Assembly (NCBI GenBank): GCA_003697085.1
Contig: RFFU01000097.1
Location: forward strand, 1 to 58,390
From: Candidatus Hydrogenedentota bacterium
GTDB lineage: Bacteria > UBA8481 > J006
DNA: 58,390 nt
Direction: 5' to 3'
Part shown: positions 36,801-45,746 of the stretch, in pieces
Layout of the letters: each line of letters opens with the position of its first letter
How positions within the stretch are numbered: position 1 is the first letter of the stretch
Made by a program: the position numbers and the translations under genes
The notes under the pieces: model-generated
Told to the model about the DNA's origin: nothing
Databases searched by the model: none
Seen by the model: the letters and a program-made list of their open reading frames with translations, nothing else

Positions 36801-38240
36801 ATGGATGCGAATCTCATTACACTTCCTGGATTGGGCGAGGGGGTGACGGAGGCCGAAGTCGTTCGTGTTCTGGTCGAACCGGGCGATCTCATTGAGGCTG
36901 AAACATCCATCCTCGAAGTGGAAACGGGCAAGGCGACCATCGAGGTTCCCTCTCCAAAAGCGGGTAAGGTCATTGAGGTATTCGTTAAACCCGGAGATAA
37001 ACTCGCCGTGGGGGCTCCCATCCTGCGTGTGGAGTCTTCCGATGACAAAAGCAAACCGGATGAAGAAAAAGACGACGCCGGTCCTTCGGAGGATGCTTTG
37101 CGGACGGACACTACCGAAGCGGGAGCCGCGGTCTCCCCCCGGGATCCGTCGAAGGACACTGGTTCCGCCGAAAGCCGCGATGAGGTGGGAGCGCAAGGAC
37201 CGACTTCCATTTCGAAAGGTGATGCAAAGGCTGACATTTCCGCGGCCCCCGCGGAGCACCCGATCGCGGCTCCTCCAAAACCTCCCACCTCGCCCCCCGT
37301 CGATCCTCTTTCCGTTGTGCAGGTTCCCGAAAAAGGCCGGCGGGTTTTGGCGGCTCCCTCCGTGAGGCGATTCGCCCGCGAGATCGGAATCGAGATTTCC
37401 AAGGTTCCCGGCAGCGGAAAGCGGGGACGGATTCTTCTCGAGGATGTCAAGGCCTTTGCGCGAAAACAAAACCGCTCGTCGGCGACCGAGGCGCCCGCCT
37501 CACTCCCTTCCCCCGAACTTCCGGACTTCTCCACCTGGGGGGCTGTCGAAGAGATCGAGATGACGGCGATCCGCCGCATTACGGCCGAAAGGCTCCATCA
37601 AGCCTGGCTCACCGTTCCGCATGTCACCCAGTTCGATAGGGCGGACATCACGGAACTGGAAGCGCTCCGAAAAAAGTACGCCGGGACGCGCGGCGGCGCC
37701 CCGATCAAATTGACGGTTACCGCGATTCTCGTCAAGGTCGCCGCCTCGGCGCTCAAGGCTTTTCCGCAGTTCAATTCCTCGATCGACCCTTCCCGAGGGG
37801 TCATTATTCGAAAACACTACATCCACATCGGTGTCGCCGTCGATACGGAACACGGGTTGCTCGTCCCCGTGATCCGCGATGCCGACCGGAAGAATATCCG
37901 CGAGATCGCTTTGGAACTCTCTGAACTGGCGGACCGGGCACGCAAACGAAAAATCACACCGGACGAACTCTCGGGGGGAACCTTTACCATCACGAATCTC
38001 GGGGGTATCGGAGGAACGGCTTTCACGCCGATCGTAAACCATCCCGAGGTAGCGATTCTCGGCGTTTCCCGATCGTCGATTGAGCCGCTCTATGAAAACG
38101 GAGCCTTCCAACCACGGACACTTTTGCCCCTCTCTCTTTCGTATGACCATCGCGTCATCGATGGTGCGGACGGAGCCCGTTTTCTGAGGTGGATCGTCGA
38201 GGCGCTCGAACAACCCTTCCTGCTCTCGCTGGAAGGATGA
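36801..38240 (+). CDS. aceF: Dihydrolipoamide acetyltransferase (PDH E2)
   Basis: 479 residues. One lipoyl domain (about 1-75; lipoylated Lys44 in ETGKATIE); a long acidic/Ala-Pro linker; the peripheral subunit-binding domain (about 185-225; [20 protein letters not shown]); a second linker; the catalytic domain (about 250-479) with the active-site motif DHRVIDG (H450, D454). Many E2 proteins paired with a homodimeric E1 carry two or three lipoyl domains; this one has a single domain. It forms the core of the complex and transfers acetyl to CoA. The ATG is one base after the aceE stop. Confidence 0.96.
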   Translation: MDANLITLPGLGEGVTEAEVVRVLVEPGDLIEAETSILEVETGKATIEVPSPKAGKVIEVFVKPGDKLAVGAPILRVESSDDKSKPDEEKDDAGPSEDALRTDTTEAGAAVSPRDPSKDTGSAESRDEVGAQGPTSISKGDAKADISAAPAEHPIAAPPKPPTSPPVDPLSVVQVPEKGRRVLAAPSVRRFAREIGIEISKVPGSGKRGRILLEDVKAFARKQNRSSATEAPASLPSPELPDFSTWGAVEEIEMTAIRRITAERLHQAWLTVPHVTQFDRADITELEALRKKYAGTRGGAPIKLTVTAILVKVAASALKAFPQFNSSIDPSRGVIIRKHYIHIGVAVDTEHGLLVPVIRDADRKNIREIALELSELADRARKRKITPDELSGGTFTITNLGGIGGTAFTPIVNHPEVAILGVSRSSIEPLYENGAFQPRTLLPLSLSYDHRVIDGADGARFLRWIVEALEQPFLLSLEG

Positions 38241-38274
38241 AGCGTGAATTCGCGAAACGTGAAAGGAGAAGAGA

Positions 38275-39687
38275 ATGGCGCCTGAAGAAAAAAGAAAACT
38301 CGTCGTGATCGGAGCCGGTCCGGGCGGCTATGCGGCGGCGTTTCACGCTGCCGACCACGGCCTCGATGTTACGCTTGTGGATCGCGCGCCCAACCCGGGC
38401 GGCGTCTGCCTCTACCGCGGTTGCATTCCTTCGAAAGCCCTGCTTCATATCGCAAAGGTCATCTCCGAAGCACGGGACCTTCGGGCGGGGGGGGTTTACT
38501 TCGAGGAACCACGTATTGAACTCAATGAGTTGCGTGCTTGGAAGGAATCCGTCGTCGGAAAATTGACCGGCGGTCTCGGGCATCTCGCTCGAAAACGTAA
38601 ACTCCGTTATCTTCAAGGGACCGCCCGCTTCACGGCCGCTGATACCGTCTCCGTTATCCGCGGGGATGGAACGGAAGAGATCCTTCGTCTCGATAACGCG
38701 ATCTTGGCGACCGGGTCCGTCCCCGCGCGGATTCCCGGCCTCCCCCAAGATTCTCCTTCCCTTTGGGATTCGACGCGCGCTCTGGAACTTCCCAAGATTC
38801 CGCGGACACTTTTGGTGATCGGAGGAGGTTATATCGGACTCGAACTCGGTTCGGTTTACTCCGCGCTTGGAACCGAAGTCTCCTGTGTCGAGGTGACGAA
38901 AGGCCTCTTACCGGGAGTCGACCGCGACCTCGTGCGACCGCTCGAACAAAGGATCCGAAAGTCCTTTTCCGAAATCCTTCTCGAGACGAAGGTAACGGAG
39001 GTGCGGGAATCCGAAAACGGCTTGGCCGTCACGGTGATCGATCGGAACGGAAAGGCAACCACCCGAGATTTCGAAGCCGTCCTCGTGGCCGTCGGACGCC
39101 GGCCGACAACCGAAGGCCTGGGGTTGGAAACGACTCGCATCCGCCTTACCGATCGGGGGTTCGTTCAGGTTGATGACAAACGCCGAACGACGGAGAAAGG
39201 AATTTTCGCGATCGGAGACATTGCGGGGAATCCGATGCTGGCGCACAAGGCGAGCGCGGAGGCGAAGACGGCCGTCGAGGCGATTCTGGGCGAGCGCGCA
39301 GCCGCCTTCGATCCCAAAGCCATTCCCGCCGTTGTCTTCACGGATCCGGAAATTGCATGGTGCGGTTTGACCGAGACGGAGGCAAAAGCGAAGGAGATCC
39401 CCGTCAAAGTCTGCCGCTTTCCGTGGGCCGCTTCCGGCCGGGCCACCACGATGGGGCGCACCGACGGATTAACGAAACTGATCCTCGATCCGGAAGATGA
39501 GACGGTATTGGGAGTTGGTGTCGTCGGCCCCGGAGCAGGGGAATTAATCTCCGAAGGCGTTCTTGCGATCGAGATGGGGGCGGTCGCCGCCGATCTCAAG
39601 GAAAGTATCCATCCGCATCCAACCCTTTCGGAAACCGTCATGGAAGCCGCGGAATCGTTCTTCGGCCACGCCACGCATCTCTATTGA
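38275..39687 (+). CDS. lpdA: Dihydrolipoamide dehydrogenase (E3)
   Basis: 470 residues. FAD-binding GAGPGGYAAA at 13-22; redox-active Cys45 and Cys50 in GGVCLYRGCIPSKALL; NAD-binding GGGYIGLELGS; second FAD motif FAIGDIAGNPMLAHKA; catalytic His448 and Glu453 in HPHPTLSE. It reoxidises the lipoyl arms of E2, producing NADH. The ATG has AAGGAG eight bases upstream, 34 bases after aceF. It probably serves every lipoyl enzyme in the cell, as no other lpd is seen. Confidence 0.97.
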   Translation: MAPEEKRKLVVIGAGPGGYAAAFHAADHGLDVTLVDRAPNPGGVCLYRGCIPSKALLHIAKVISEARDLRAGGVYFEEPRIELNELRAWKESVVGKLTGGLGHLARKRKLRYLQGTARFTAADTVSVIRGDGTEEILRLDNAILATGSVPARIPGLPQDSPSLWDSTRALELPKIPRTLLVIGGGYIGLELGSVYSALGTEVSCVEVTKGLLPGVDRDLVRPLEQRIRKSFSEILLETKVTEVRESENGLAVTVIDRNGKATTRDFEAVLVAVGRRPTTEGLGLETTRIRLTDRGFVQVDDKRRTTEKGIFAIGDIAGNPMLAHKASAEAKTAVEAILGERAAAFDPKAIPAVVFTDPEIAWCGLTETEAKAKEIPVKVCRFPWAASGRATTMGRTDGLTKLILDPEDETVLGVGVVGPGAGELISEGVLAIEMGAVAADLKESIHPHPTLSETVMEAAESFFGHATHLY

Positions 39688-39744
39688 GGGGATACGAGGC
39701 TCGCCACGGAAAACGGGATGAATTCGAACTTTGTCTTCTCTCCC

Positions 39745-40191
39745 CTACCCGAACCAAAAGGAAAAAGTGTCTCTTTTGTCGGAAACACTGCGAAAACGAG
39801 AATCCACCTGTTCGATGATTCCCTCGTAGAGGGCAAATACGAGATCAGGACGGGATTTTTTCAGCGAATCGAGCCGTGAACGATCCACCATTAGGATTTC
39901 ACTTTTCTCCTTAGCCACCAGAGTCGCATTCCGTTCAAACTTTCCGATCAAACCCGTTTCCCCCGCGATCTCACCGACGCCGAGACGCGCAACGACGTCG
40001 TATTCGTTCTCCTTTCTCTTCTCCCGTCTCACCTCGAGTTCCCCCGAAAGAACGATATACATCTCCTTTCCCTGTTCGCCCTGCCTGCAGAGCGTCTCAC
40101 CGGGATCCAACGCCTTCTTCACGAAGGCCTTCTCCAGTTCGCTTCTATCCAACGCGCTGAAACGGTCTAAAATCCCCGCCGACTCCGCCAC
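39745..40191 (-). CDS. Stand-alone cyclic-nucleotide-binding domain protein
   Basis: 148 residues from GTG 40191. The frame opens at 40314, but an excellent SD (GGAGGTG) precedes the GTG and homology starts there. It is a CRP-type beta barrel (about 8-115). The phosphate-binding cassette shows GEIAGETGLIG (G73, E74) followed by R87-N-A-T90, so the residues that hold cAMP or cGMP are present. No DNA-binding domain follows, only a helix and a tail. It may sense cAMP made by the cyclases in this window and regulate a protein partner (inference). It is transcribed convergently with lpdA. Confidence 0.85.
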   Translation of the reverse strand: MAESAGILDRFSALDRSELEKAFVKKALDPGETLCRQGEQGKEMYIVLSGELEVRREKRKENEYDVVARLGVGEIAGETGLIGKFERNATLVAKEKSEILMVDRSRLDSLKKSRPDLVFALYEGIIEQVDSRFRSVSDKRDTFSFWFG

Positions 40192-40403
40192 GATCCACCT
40201 CCAAAAAACAACACACCTTCGGATTTCATCCCGCCATCCTAACGTTCTTTTCGGCTGATGAAAAGCACGCCAATCCAAAATTTGCCGGTGTCTTGAAACA
40301 TTCCACGCTTCCAAGAGACGGGACCGGCCCCCTTCGCCGCGCCTTCCGAAAGACGACTTGTGTCAACCTCCGGCTCCGCCTGTTGAAGACTCCATGCCTC
40401 TCT

Positions 40404-42359
40404 TCAAATTTTCCGTCCGTTCTCGACCTCGGCTTCGAACTCTGTTTCCTCCAATAACGCCCCCATCCCTTCGGCCAACCGCTTCCTTCCGGAATTCTTC
40501 GCCCACGCGCGCGCCCTTTCGAGAAGGCAAACCGCCTCCTCCCTCGATTCGGGAACGTTCAGTGTCGCACGGATTTCGCCCAAAAAGGCATCTCCTCGAA
40601 GTTCTTCTCCGACTCCCGGGGGAAGAACCTTTCCAAACTCCTCATAGGACTGATCAAAACGCCCCGCCCAATACAAAACGCGGGACAGACTCAAACGCGC
40701 CGAACGGACGTTTCCGGATTCAGCAGCGCGGCGAAAATATTCCGCGGCTTCGTCGAATCGACCTGCATCGGCCAAAAGTTTCCCCATCCGATCCACCAAC
40801 CACGGTTGGACGGTTTCCTTCTCCATCCACTTTCTCCAATAGGCGATCGCCGCATCCCTACCTCCGTTTCCGACCATCAGGCGAGTCAAATGGTCGGCCG
40901 CCGGCCGAAAATTCGGAACGCTTCTCAACGCCGCTTCGTAATCCCGTACCGCCGCCGTATCCCTGCCCATAGCCTCCAGAAGTTCGCCGCGTTCGATACG
41001 AATGACGGGACGATCGGGAAGCATCCGGACGAGGCAATCCATCGCGGCAAGGGATTCCTTGAGACGCCCCTGCCTCATCATTTCCTTCGCCAGCACGCGT
41101 TCCATGAAATAGTTATCCTTCGTAACGGAGAGCGAATGTCGAGCCAACGTTTCCGTGTCTCTCCAGTAACCGATTTGCTCCCGTGTCCCCCTAGCCAGAA
41201 GAAATCCTACCAGCACCGTCGCGGAAACGAAGACGGCCGGGCGAAGAGAAAACCGCTGTCCCAACCGCCTTAGGCTCCAGAGGGCCCCCAATAAAATTCC
41301 GATTCCAGACCAATAGGTGAACCGATCCGCAGCGAGTTGATGCGTCAATCCGGCCGTCGGAAGGATTCCTAAAAGAAACCAGAACCAACCGGCAAAGAGA
41401 AAGGGATTCCGATTCCTCTGGAGGATCACGCCGGCCGTGAGCAAAAGAACTCCCGCCCAAGCCCCGAAAATGTTTCCCGCGGAAAAACCTCCCAGGGGAA
41501 CCGGATAGAAATGCGCCAAATTGATGGGAAAGAGATAATGTTTCAACTGAACGAGAACGCGGACTCCCAGTATTTCCCATCCGCTCTGCTCCTGCCAGGA
41601 GACAAAGGGGGGTTCGGCGCCGAGTATGGTAATTGCAGCGGAGAGGCCGGCCGCCGCAAGGAGGACCGACAACAACGGGGTTATCTCAGGCCACCGAGGG
41701 TCGCCCCCCGCCCCCCCTTCCTTTCTCGCCAGAGCCCAATGCACGAAGAGCAGCTGAAATGGAAAGGGGATTCCCAGCGGCTTGCTCAAAAGGCTCAAAA
41801 GATAAAACGCCGCGCAGCCAGCCCCCCATTCCCTCCTCCGGCTGCGGCGGTACCGGAGGAACGCAAGGAGGGAAAGAAGAAGAAAGAAAGTCGCCAGAAC
41901 ATCCTTCCGCTCCGTGATCCACGCGACGGATTCGACGTTTCCTGGGTGAAGTCCGAAGAGAATCGCCGTTACGAAAGCCAACGTCGAGAGGCCGCTCATC
42001 TCGAAAACCACGAAAAAGAGGAGAACCATGTTCGCGGAATGAAGAAGGACATTGTGCAAGTGATGGCCTCGCGGATCGAATCCGAAGAGTTCTACGTCGA
42101 GCATCCGGGACAGAACCGTCATGGGTTGATAATAGTCGACGTGCTCGGACGGCTCCGTCAGATCCGCTCGAAAAGCCCACCGAATTCCCGCCCACGACAG
42201 GCCCTTCGAGAGGTACGGATTTTCGAGAATAAAGGTCGGGTCATCGATCGCGATAAATCCGCATTCCAATGCTCCCCGAAAGACAAACGCCGTCCCGAGA
42301 AACAGAACCGCGGCGGCCAGAAAGCGACGCAAAATCTTCGGAGAAGACAAGCGGGCCAT
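40404..42359 (-). CDS. Multi-spanning membrane protein with C-terminal TPR repeats
   Basis: 651 residues from ATG 42359; a TTG start at 42392 would add 11. About ten membrane helices (to about 390) are followed by some five TPR repeats (430-640; for example AAVRDYEAALRSVPNFRPA, RFDEAAEYFRRAAES). The first loop contains AIDDPTFILENPYLS, then YYQPMTVLSRMLD and a region with GHHLHNVLLHSANMVLLF. HPGNVESVAWITERKDVLATFF is characteristic of TMTC-like/O-mannosyltransferase-related proteins with TPRs. It is probably a GT-C enzyme or relative; the substrate is unknown. It lies downstream of ktrA on the same strand. No good SD is seen for either start. Confidence 0.8.
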   Translation of the reverse strand: MARLSSPKILRRFLAAAVLFLGTAFVFRGALECGFIAIDDPTFILENPYLSKGLSWAGIRWAFRADLTEPSEHVDYYQPMTVLSRMLDVELFGFDPRGHHLHNVLLHSANMVLLFFVVFEMSGLSTLAFVTAILFGLHPGNVESVAWITERKDVLATFFLLLSLLAFLRYRRSRRREWGAGCAAFYLLSLLSKPLGIPFPFQLLFVHWALARKEGGAGGDPRWPEITPLLSVLLAAAGLSAAITILGAEPPFVSWQEQSGWEILGVRVLVQLKHYLFPINLAHFYPVPLGGFSAGNIFGAWAGVLLLTAGVILQRNRNPFLFAGWFWFLLGILPTAGLTHQLAADRFTYWSGIGILLGALWSLRRLGQRFSLRPAVFVSATVLVGFLLARGTREQIGYWRDTETLARHSLSVTKDNYFMERVLAKEMMRQGRLKESLAAMDCLVRMLPDRPVIRIERGELLEAMGRDTAAVRDYEAALRSVPNFRPAADHLTRLMVGNGGRDAAIAYWRKWMEKETVQPWLVDRMGKLLADAGRFDEAAEYFRRAAESGNVRSARLSLSRVLYWAGRFDQSYEEFGKVLPPGVGEELRGDAFLGEIRATLNVPESREEAVCLLERARAWAKNSGRKRLAEGMGALLEETEFEAEVENGRKI

Positions 42360-42422
42360 TAGGAAGGCCGCCACGAGGGGCTTTGCTCGCAAGAGCCGGG
42401 AACCGTTGCGATCACGAAACTT

Positions 42423-43073
42423 TCATTTCATAACCTTCTCGAGGTTCTCTTGTTCGCCGAGCAGAACCATAATATCGGATTCCTTGAAGACGAAATCCGG
42501 TGAGGGCACGGCGATGAAAGCCTCGGGAATCGTCTGTTTGACCGCCACGAGATTGACCTCGTATTCCTGGCGGAGCCGAAGGTCGCGGAGGGTTTTTCCG
42601 ACGAACTTCTTCGGAACATAGATCTCCACTATCGCGTAACGGTCCGTCAGATTCAACATATCCTCCATCTGTGGTTGAACAAGCCCGGTGGCGAGCCGCT
42701 TCGCCATATCCGCCTCCGGAAAGACAACCTCACTCGCCCCGATCATCTCCAAAACCCGCCCTTCATCCGTGCCATTCGCCTTTACGACGATCTTCTTTAT
42801 CCCGAGTTGGTTCAGGAAATAGGTGATCATCACGCTGCGTTCGATGCTCTCTCCGAGCGAAATGACGGCGGCGTCCACGTTGCTTCGGATGATCTTGGCC
42901 AGGGTCTGCTTGTCGGTCGCATCGGCGATGACCGCGCGCGTGACAAAATTCTTTATCTCCTGAACCTTCTCCTTGTCCTGATCGATTACCAGGACATTCG
43001 CGCCCCTCTCGTAGAGTTCCCGCGCCAAAACCTCTCCGAACGTGGACAAACCGATCACTACGAAATCAGCCAT
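42423..43073 (-). CDS. ktrA: Potassium uptake regulator KtrA (TrkA-N/RCK)
   Basis: 216 residues. An RCK N-domain Rossmann fold (VVIGLSTFGEVLARELYERG, VLVIDQDKEKV, AVIADATD, AAVISLGESIE) that binds ATP/ADP or NAD(H), and an RCK C-domain (about 140-216). In KtrAB systems the octameric ring gates the KtrB channel from the cytoplasm, and the C-domain may bind c-di-AMP in some phyla. GGAGG lies about 12 bases before the ATG. It follows ktrB by 104 bases and is probably co-transcribed. Confidence 0.95.
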   Translation of the reverse strand: MADFVVIGLSTFGEVLARELYERGANVLVIDQDKEKVQEIKNFVTRAVIADATDKQTLAKIIRSNVDAAVISLGESIERSVMITYFLNQLGIKKIVVKANGTDEGRVLEMIGASEVVFPEADMAKRLATGLVQPQMEDMLNLTDRYAIVEIYVPKKFVGKTLRDLRLRQEYEVNLVAVKQTIPEAFIAVPSPDFVFKESDIMVLLGEQENLEKVMK

Positions 43074-43177
43074 GGATGCTCTTGCCTCCTCTCCCTTTTT
43101 CTTCCGTCTCTAACGCTCTTCCGGCGAACGGATTTGCTCCTCCTTGACCTCGTGGCACGGGTCCTTCCACGATGCCC

Positions 43178-44527
43178 TCATCCTATTATGATATCTTCCT
43201 CAGGATATTCATACTGATATTCCCTCCGTCCCGAGGAAATCAAGACGGCTAATGTCAGAGGCCCCGTGCGTCCGAGAAACATCAAAACGCAGAGAATGAT
43301 TTTTCCGGCCGTCGTCAGATGGGGTGTAATCCCGGTGGAGAGCCCCACTGTGCCAAAAGCGCTGAATGCTTCGAAACAGAGAGCCAGAAAGGAACGTGGA
43401 TGCGCGACGATCGCGGGATTGGCCGCTTCCGTTATCGTCAAGGAAAAGATGCTCACAGCCAAAACCAGGCTCGCCCCGGCCAGAAGCGTCAACAACCGTT
43501 CCATCGTCCCATAGGACACCGTTCTTGAAAGAATCTCAGGACGTTTTCGATTTCGAAAACGGGAAACGACGAGTGCAATGAAGACGGCGAAGGACGTCGT
43601 CTTGACACCTCCCGCCGTCGAACCTGGAGATCCTCCGATGAACATCAACATCATCAAGAGAAAGAGCGTTGCATTCGAAAAGAGGTCGATCGGGATGGTC
43701 GAAAACCCCGCCGTTCGACTCGTCACGCTCTGAAAAAACGCCGCCAAGATCCGTTCGGGCACGGAGAGATGCCGGAACCCCCCCCCATGCTCGACCAAAA
43801 GCACCAAAAGAGTGCCGCCGATCAAGAGAATACCCGTGGTCCCCAGTACGACGCGGGAATGAAAAGAAAGCGCGCGAAGGCCGCTCTTTTCCGTCATCGC
43901 CTTTTGAATCTCCTCGATCACGACAAATCCGATCCCACCAAGAATAATCAGAAAGATGACGGCAAGGTTGACGCCCCAATGGGTGGTGTACCCCTCGAGG
44001 CTGTTGGAGAAGAGTGAGAAGCCGGCGTTGCAGAAGGCGGAAACGGAATGAAAAAAACCCAGCGCCATAGCGCGCAACCAGGAGTGGTCTTGCGCAAAAA
44101 GAACCGTAAGAACGGCCCCTCCCGCCGCCTCGGCCGTCAAGACGAAAGCAAGCGTTCGGCGGAGAAACGCTCCAAAATCCGTGATGAAATCTTGCGTCAT
44201 CGTGTCCTCGAGTACCGATGCCCCTCGAATCCCGAGCCGTCCTGTGATCGCACTGATGAAGAAGGCTGAAAAGGTCAGGATGCCAAGCCCTCCCACCTGG
44301 ATCAGAAATAGAATCACCACCTGGCCCTGAGGCGTGAAATCGACCGCCGTGTCCTTGACGATCAAACCCGTTACGCATGTCGCGGACACCGCAGTGAAGA
44401 AGGCATCGATGCCGGACAACGGCGTAACCGTCGAGCCCGGAAGCAGAAGCAAACCTGTCCCCACCAGGATAACGGCAAGAAAGGAGGCACAGACGAGAAA
44501 CGCCGGGTTGTTGATCCATTGTTTCAT
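43178..44527 (-). CDS. ktrB: Potassium/sodium transporter KtrB (TrkH family)
   Basis: 449 residues with the fourfold M1-P-M2 layout. The four selectivity-filter segments are visible, each with its Gly: ATCVTGL, AFCNAGF, SRTAGF and FGTVGL. It forms the membrane channel for K+ uptake, gated by KtrA. The ATG at 44527 is preceded by GGAGGAG. Upstream lies repeat copy R4 and a divergent GspN-like gene. Confidence 0.95.
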   Translation of the reverse strand: MKQWINNPAFLVCASFLAVILVGTGLLLLPGSTVTPLSGIDAFFTAVSATCVTGLIVKDTAVDFTPQGQVVILFLIQVGGLGILTFSAFFISAITGRLGIRGASVLEDTMTQDFITDFGAFLRRTLAFVLTAEAAGGAVLTVLFAQDHSWLRAMALGFFHSVSAFCNAGFSLFSNSLEGYTTHWGVNLAVIFLIILGGIGFVVIEEIQKAMTEKSGLRALSFHSRVVLGTTGILLIGGTLLVLLVEHGGGFRHLSVPERILAAFFQSVTSRTAGFSTIPIDLFSNATLFLLMMLMFIGGSPGSTAGGVKTTSFAVFIALVVSRFRNRKRPEILSRTVSYGTMERLLTLLAGASLVLAVSIFSLTITEAANPAIVAHPRSFLALCFEAFSAFGTVGLSTGITPHLTTAGKIILCVLMFLGRTGPLTLAVLISSGRREYQYEYPEEDIIIG

Positions 44528-44605
44528 TTCTTCTCCTCCATCCTACCGAATCACGCCTCCGAATTCCATTCCGCTTTCCTCCTCCGATACCGGGTGCATG
44601 GCGAA

Positions 44606-44731
44606 AAATGGGCACCTTTTTTCCGGATCGTGTCAGTCCATTCCTGGGCGAAACCCCGCATATGATCGGAGAGGTCGAAAGGTGGTCCTCTACGAACCCG
44701 TTTTTGCAGACAAGATGCCTGCGCTCCCCGG
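44606..44731 (+). repeat. Dispersed intergenic repeat, copy R4
   Basis: Best match to R1 (4778-4960). Blocks in the same order: gaaaaatggg, cctttt..ccggatc, core 44661-44707 (tatgatcgg, ggtcgaaaggtgg, tcctct, ccgtttttgc), then gacaagatgcctgcgctcccc. The sequence continues with ggattggagaaccgg and ggcgggacgcctgcg (to about 44815), which also look like repeat remains. It occupies most of the 375-base gap between divergent ktrB and the GspN-like gene. Confidence 0.65.
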
Positions 44732-44867
44732 AGGTTTCCGCGGATTGGAGAACCGGTGCCGGATCCGCAGACTGGAGAGACCGCACACCATCATAGGCGG
44801 GACGCCTGCGCAACCATCGGAGTTGACTTTCTGCAGGCTTTCTCCATTCCAATACCAACTTGTAACT

Positions 44868-44895
44868 TTGCGCTTTTCCTCCGTCCGGTTATGAT
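44868..44895 (+). promoter_or_regulatory. Possible promoter of the GspN-like/cyclase operon
   Basis: TATGAT (44890-44895) matches the -10 consensus at five of six bases. A weak -35 (TTGCGC, 44868-44873) lies 16 bases upstream. The ATG at 44903 is seven bases after the -10, and neither candidate ATG has an SD, so a leaderless start is possible. Confidence 0.3.
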
Positions 44896-44902
44896 CGGAC
44901 CT

Positions 44903-45745
44903 ATGTCGTACAAGAACTTTTTGCTCGGATGCGCGCTCTTCGTGATCTCCTTTCTCGGAGGCACGCTTGCGTGGTTTCCCTACACCCGTCTCGTGAATGG
45001 TTGGGTGGCGGAAAATTTGCGGGAGAAAGCCGGGATCGAGGTTTCCTGCACGAAGGCGGCCTATCAATTCCCGCTCACGTGGACCGTGCGAGGCCTGCTT
45101 CTCTCATCAAAATCCCGCCCAGAACTCCGGCAGGCTCTCTCCTCGGCGGAATTGACTCCTCGATTCTCGACCTTTCTCGGCAACCCCTCCGCGAAAGTCC
45201 GCTTGAAGTTCGCCGAAGGAACGCTCGAATCCGAAATCTCCTCTCGACATTTCAAGACGAAGGCCGACGGAATCCACCTCGAAAAGACATTCCTCGCCGC
45301 CGCTTTGAATCCTCTCCAGGTCTCCGGAACTCTCCGAGGCGAAGGTGAAGTGACGATTTCCGACGGCAAGGATAATCTCGATGGTGAATTCAAAGGAACG
45401 ATTCGAAGCGTGAAGGTGAAACACTTTCGGCTTTCCGGCCTTGAATTTCCCGAACTTGACCTCGCTTCTCTAACAGGTCGAATCCTTCTCACCGGATCAA
45501 CACTCCAGTTTGAAGAGATAAAGGGAAAGCCGGGCAACCTCTCCCTTTCTGGATCCGGCACTCTTCTCCTGAAACGTCCGTTCTTCTCCAGCAGACCGAA
45601 CCTCACCCTCAAAGCGCGTTTCACTCCACAATTTGAGGAAAAGATCGGCGGAGGTGCCGGGCTCTTGAAGCCTCTTCAGGACGCCTCGGGCAATATCACG
45701 ATTCGTTTGGGGGGAACACTGGGGAGCCCCGCGTGGTCATTCTGA
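44903..45745 (+). CDS. GspN-like type II secretion/AsmA-like envelope protein
   Basis: 280 residues from ATG 44903 (ATG 44891 would add four). A single N-terminal membrane helix (FLLGCALFVISFLGGTLAWF) is followed by a periplasmic beta-rich domain. This includes the family-like opening GIEVSCTKAAYQFPLTWTVRG and a repeated strand pattern typical of GspN/AsmA proteins (TLRGEGEVTISDG, LDLASLTGRILLTGSTLQFEEIKG). In type II secretion GspN is an accessory inner-membrane component; no other gsp genes occur here. The stop is one base before the class I cyclase gene, so they are co-transcribed. Confidence 0.65.
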   Translation: MSYKNFLLGCALFVISFLGGTLAWFPYTRLVNGWVAENLREKAGIEVSCTKAAYQFPLTWTVRGLLLSSKSRPELRQALSSAELTPRFSTFLGNPSAKVRLKFAEGTLESEISSRHFKTKADGIHLEKTFLAAALNPLQVSGTLRGEGEVTISDGKDNLDGEFKGTIRSVKVKHFRLSGLEFPELDLASLTGRILLTGSTLQFEEIKGKPGNLSLSGSGTLLLKRPFFSSRPNLTLKARFTPQFEEKIGGGAGLLKPLQDASGNITIRLGGTLGSPAWSF

Positions 45746-45746
45746 A

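Noticed and set aside
36044-37579. 511-codon minus-strand ORF across the aceE/aceF junction
   Set aside because: Ser-rich antisense frame spanning two certain genes on the other strand.
43536-44858. 440-codon minus-strand ORF in the ktrB region
   Set aside because: Out-of-frame reading of ktrB on the same strand; TrkH motifs are only in the 43178-44527 frame.
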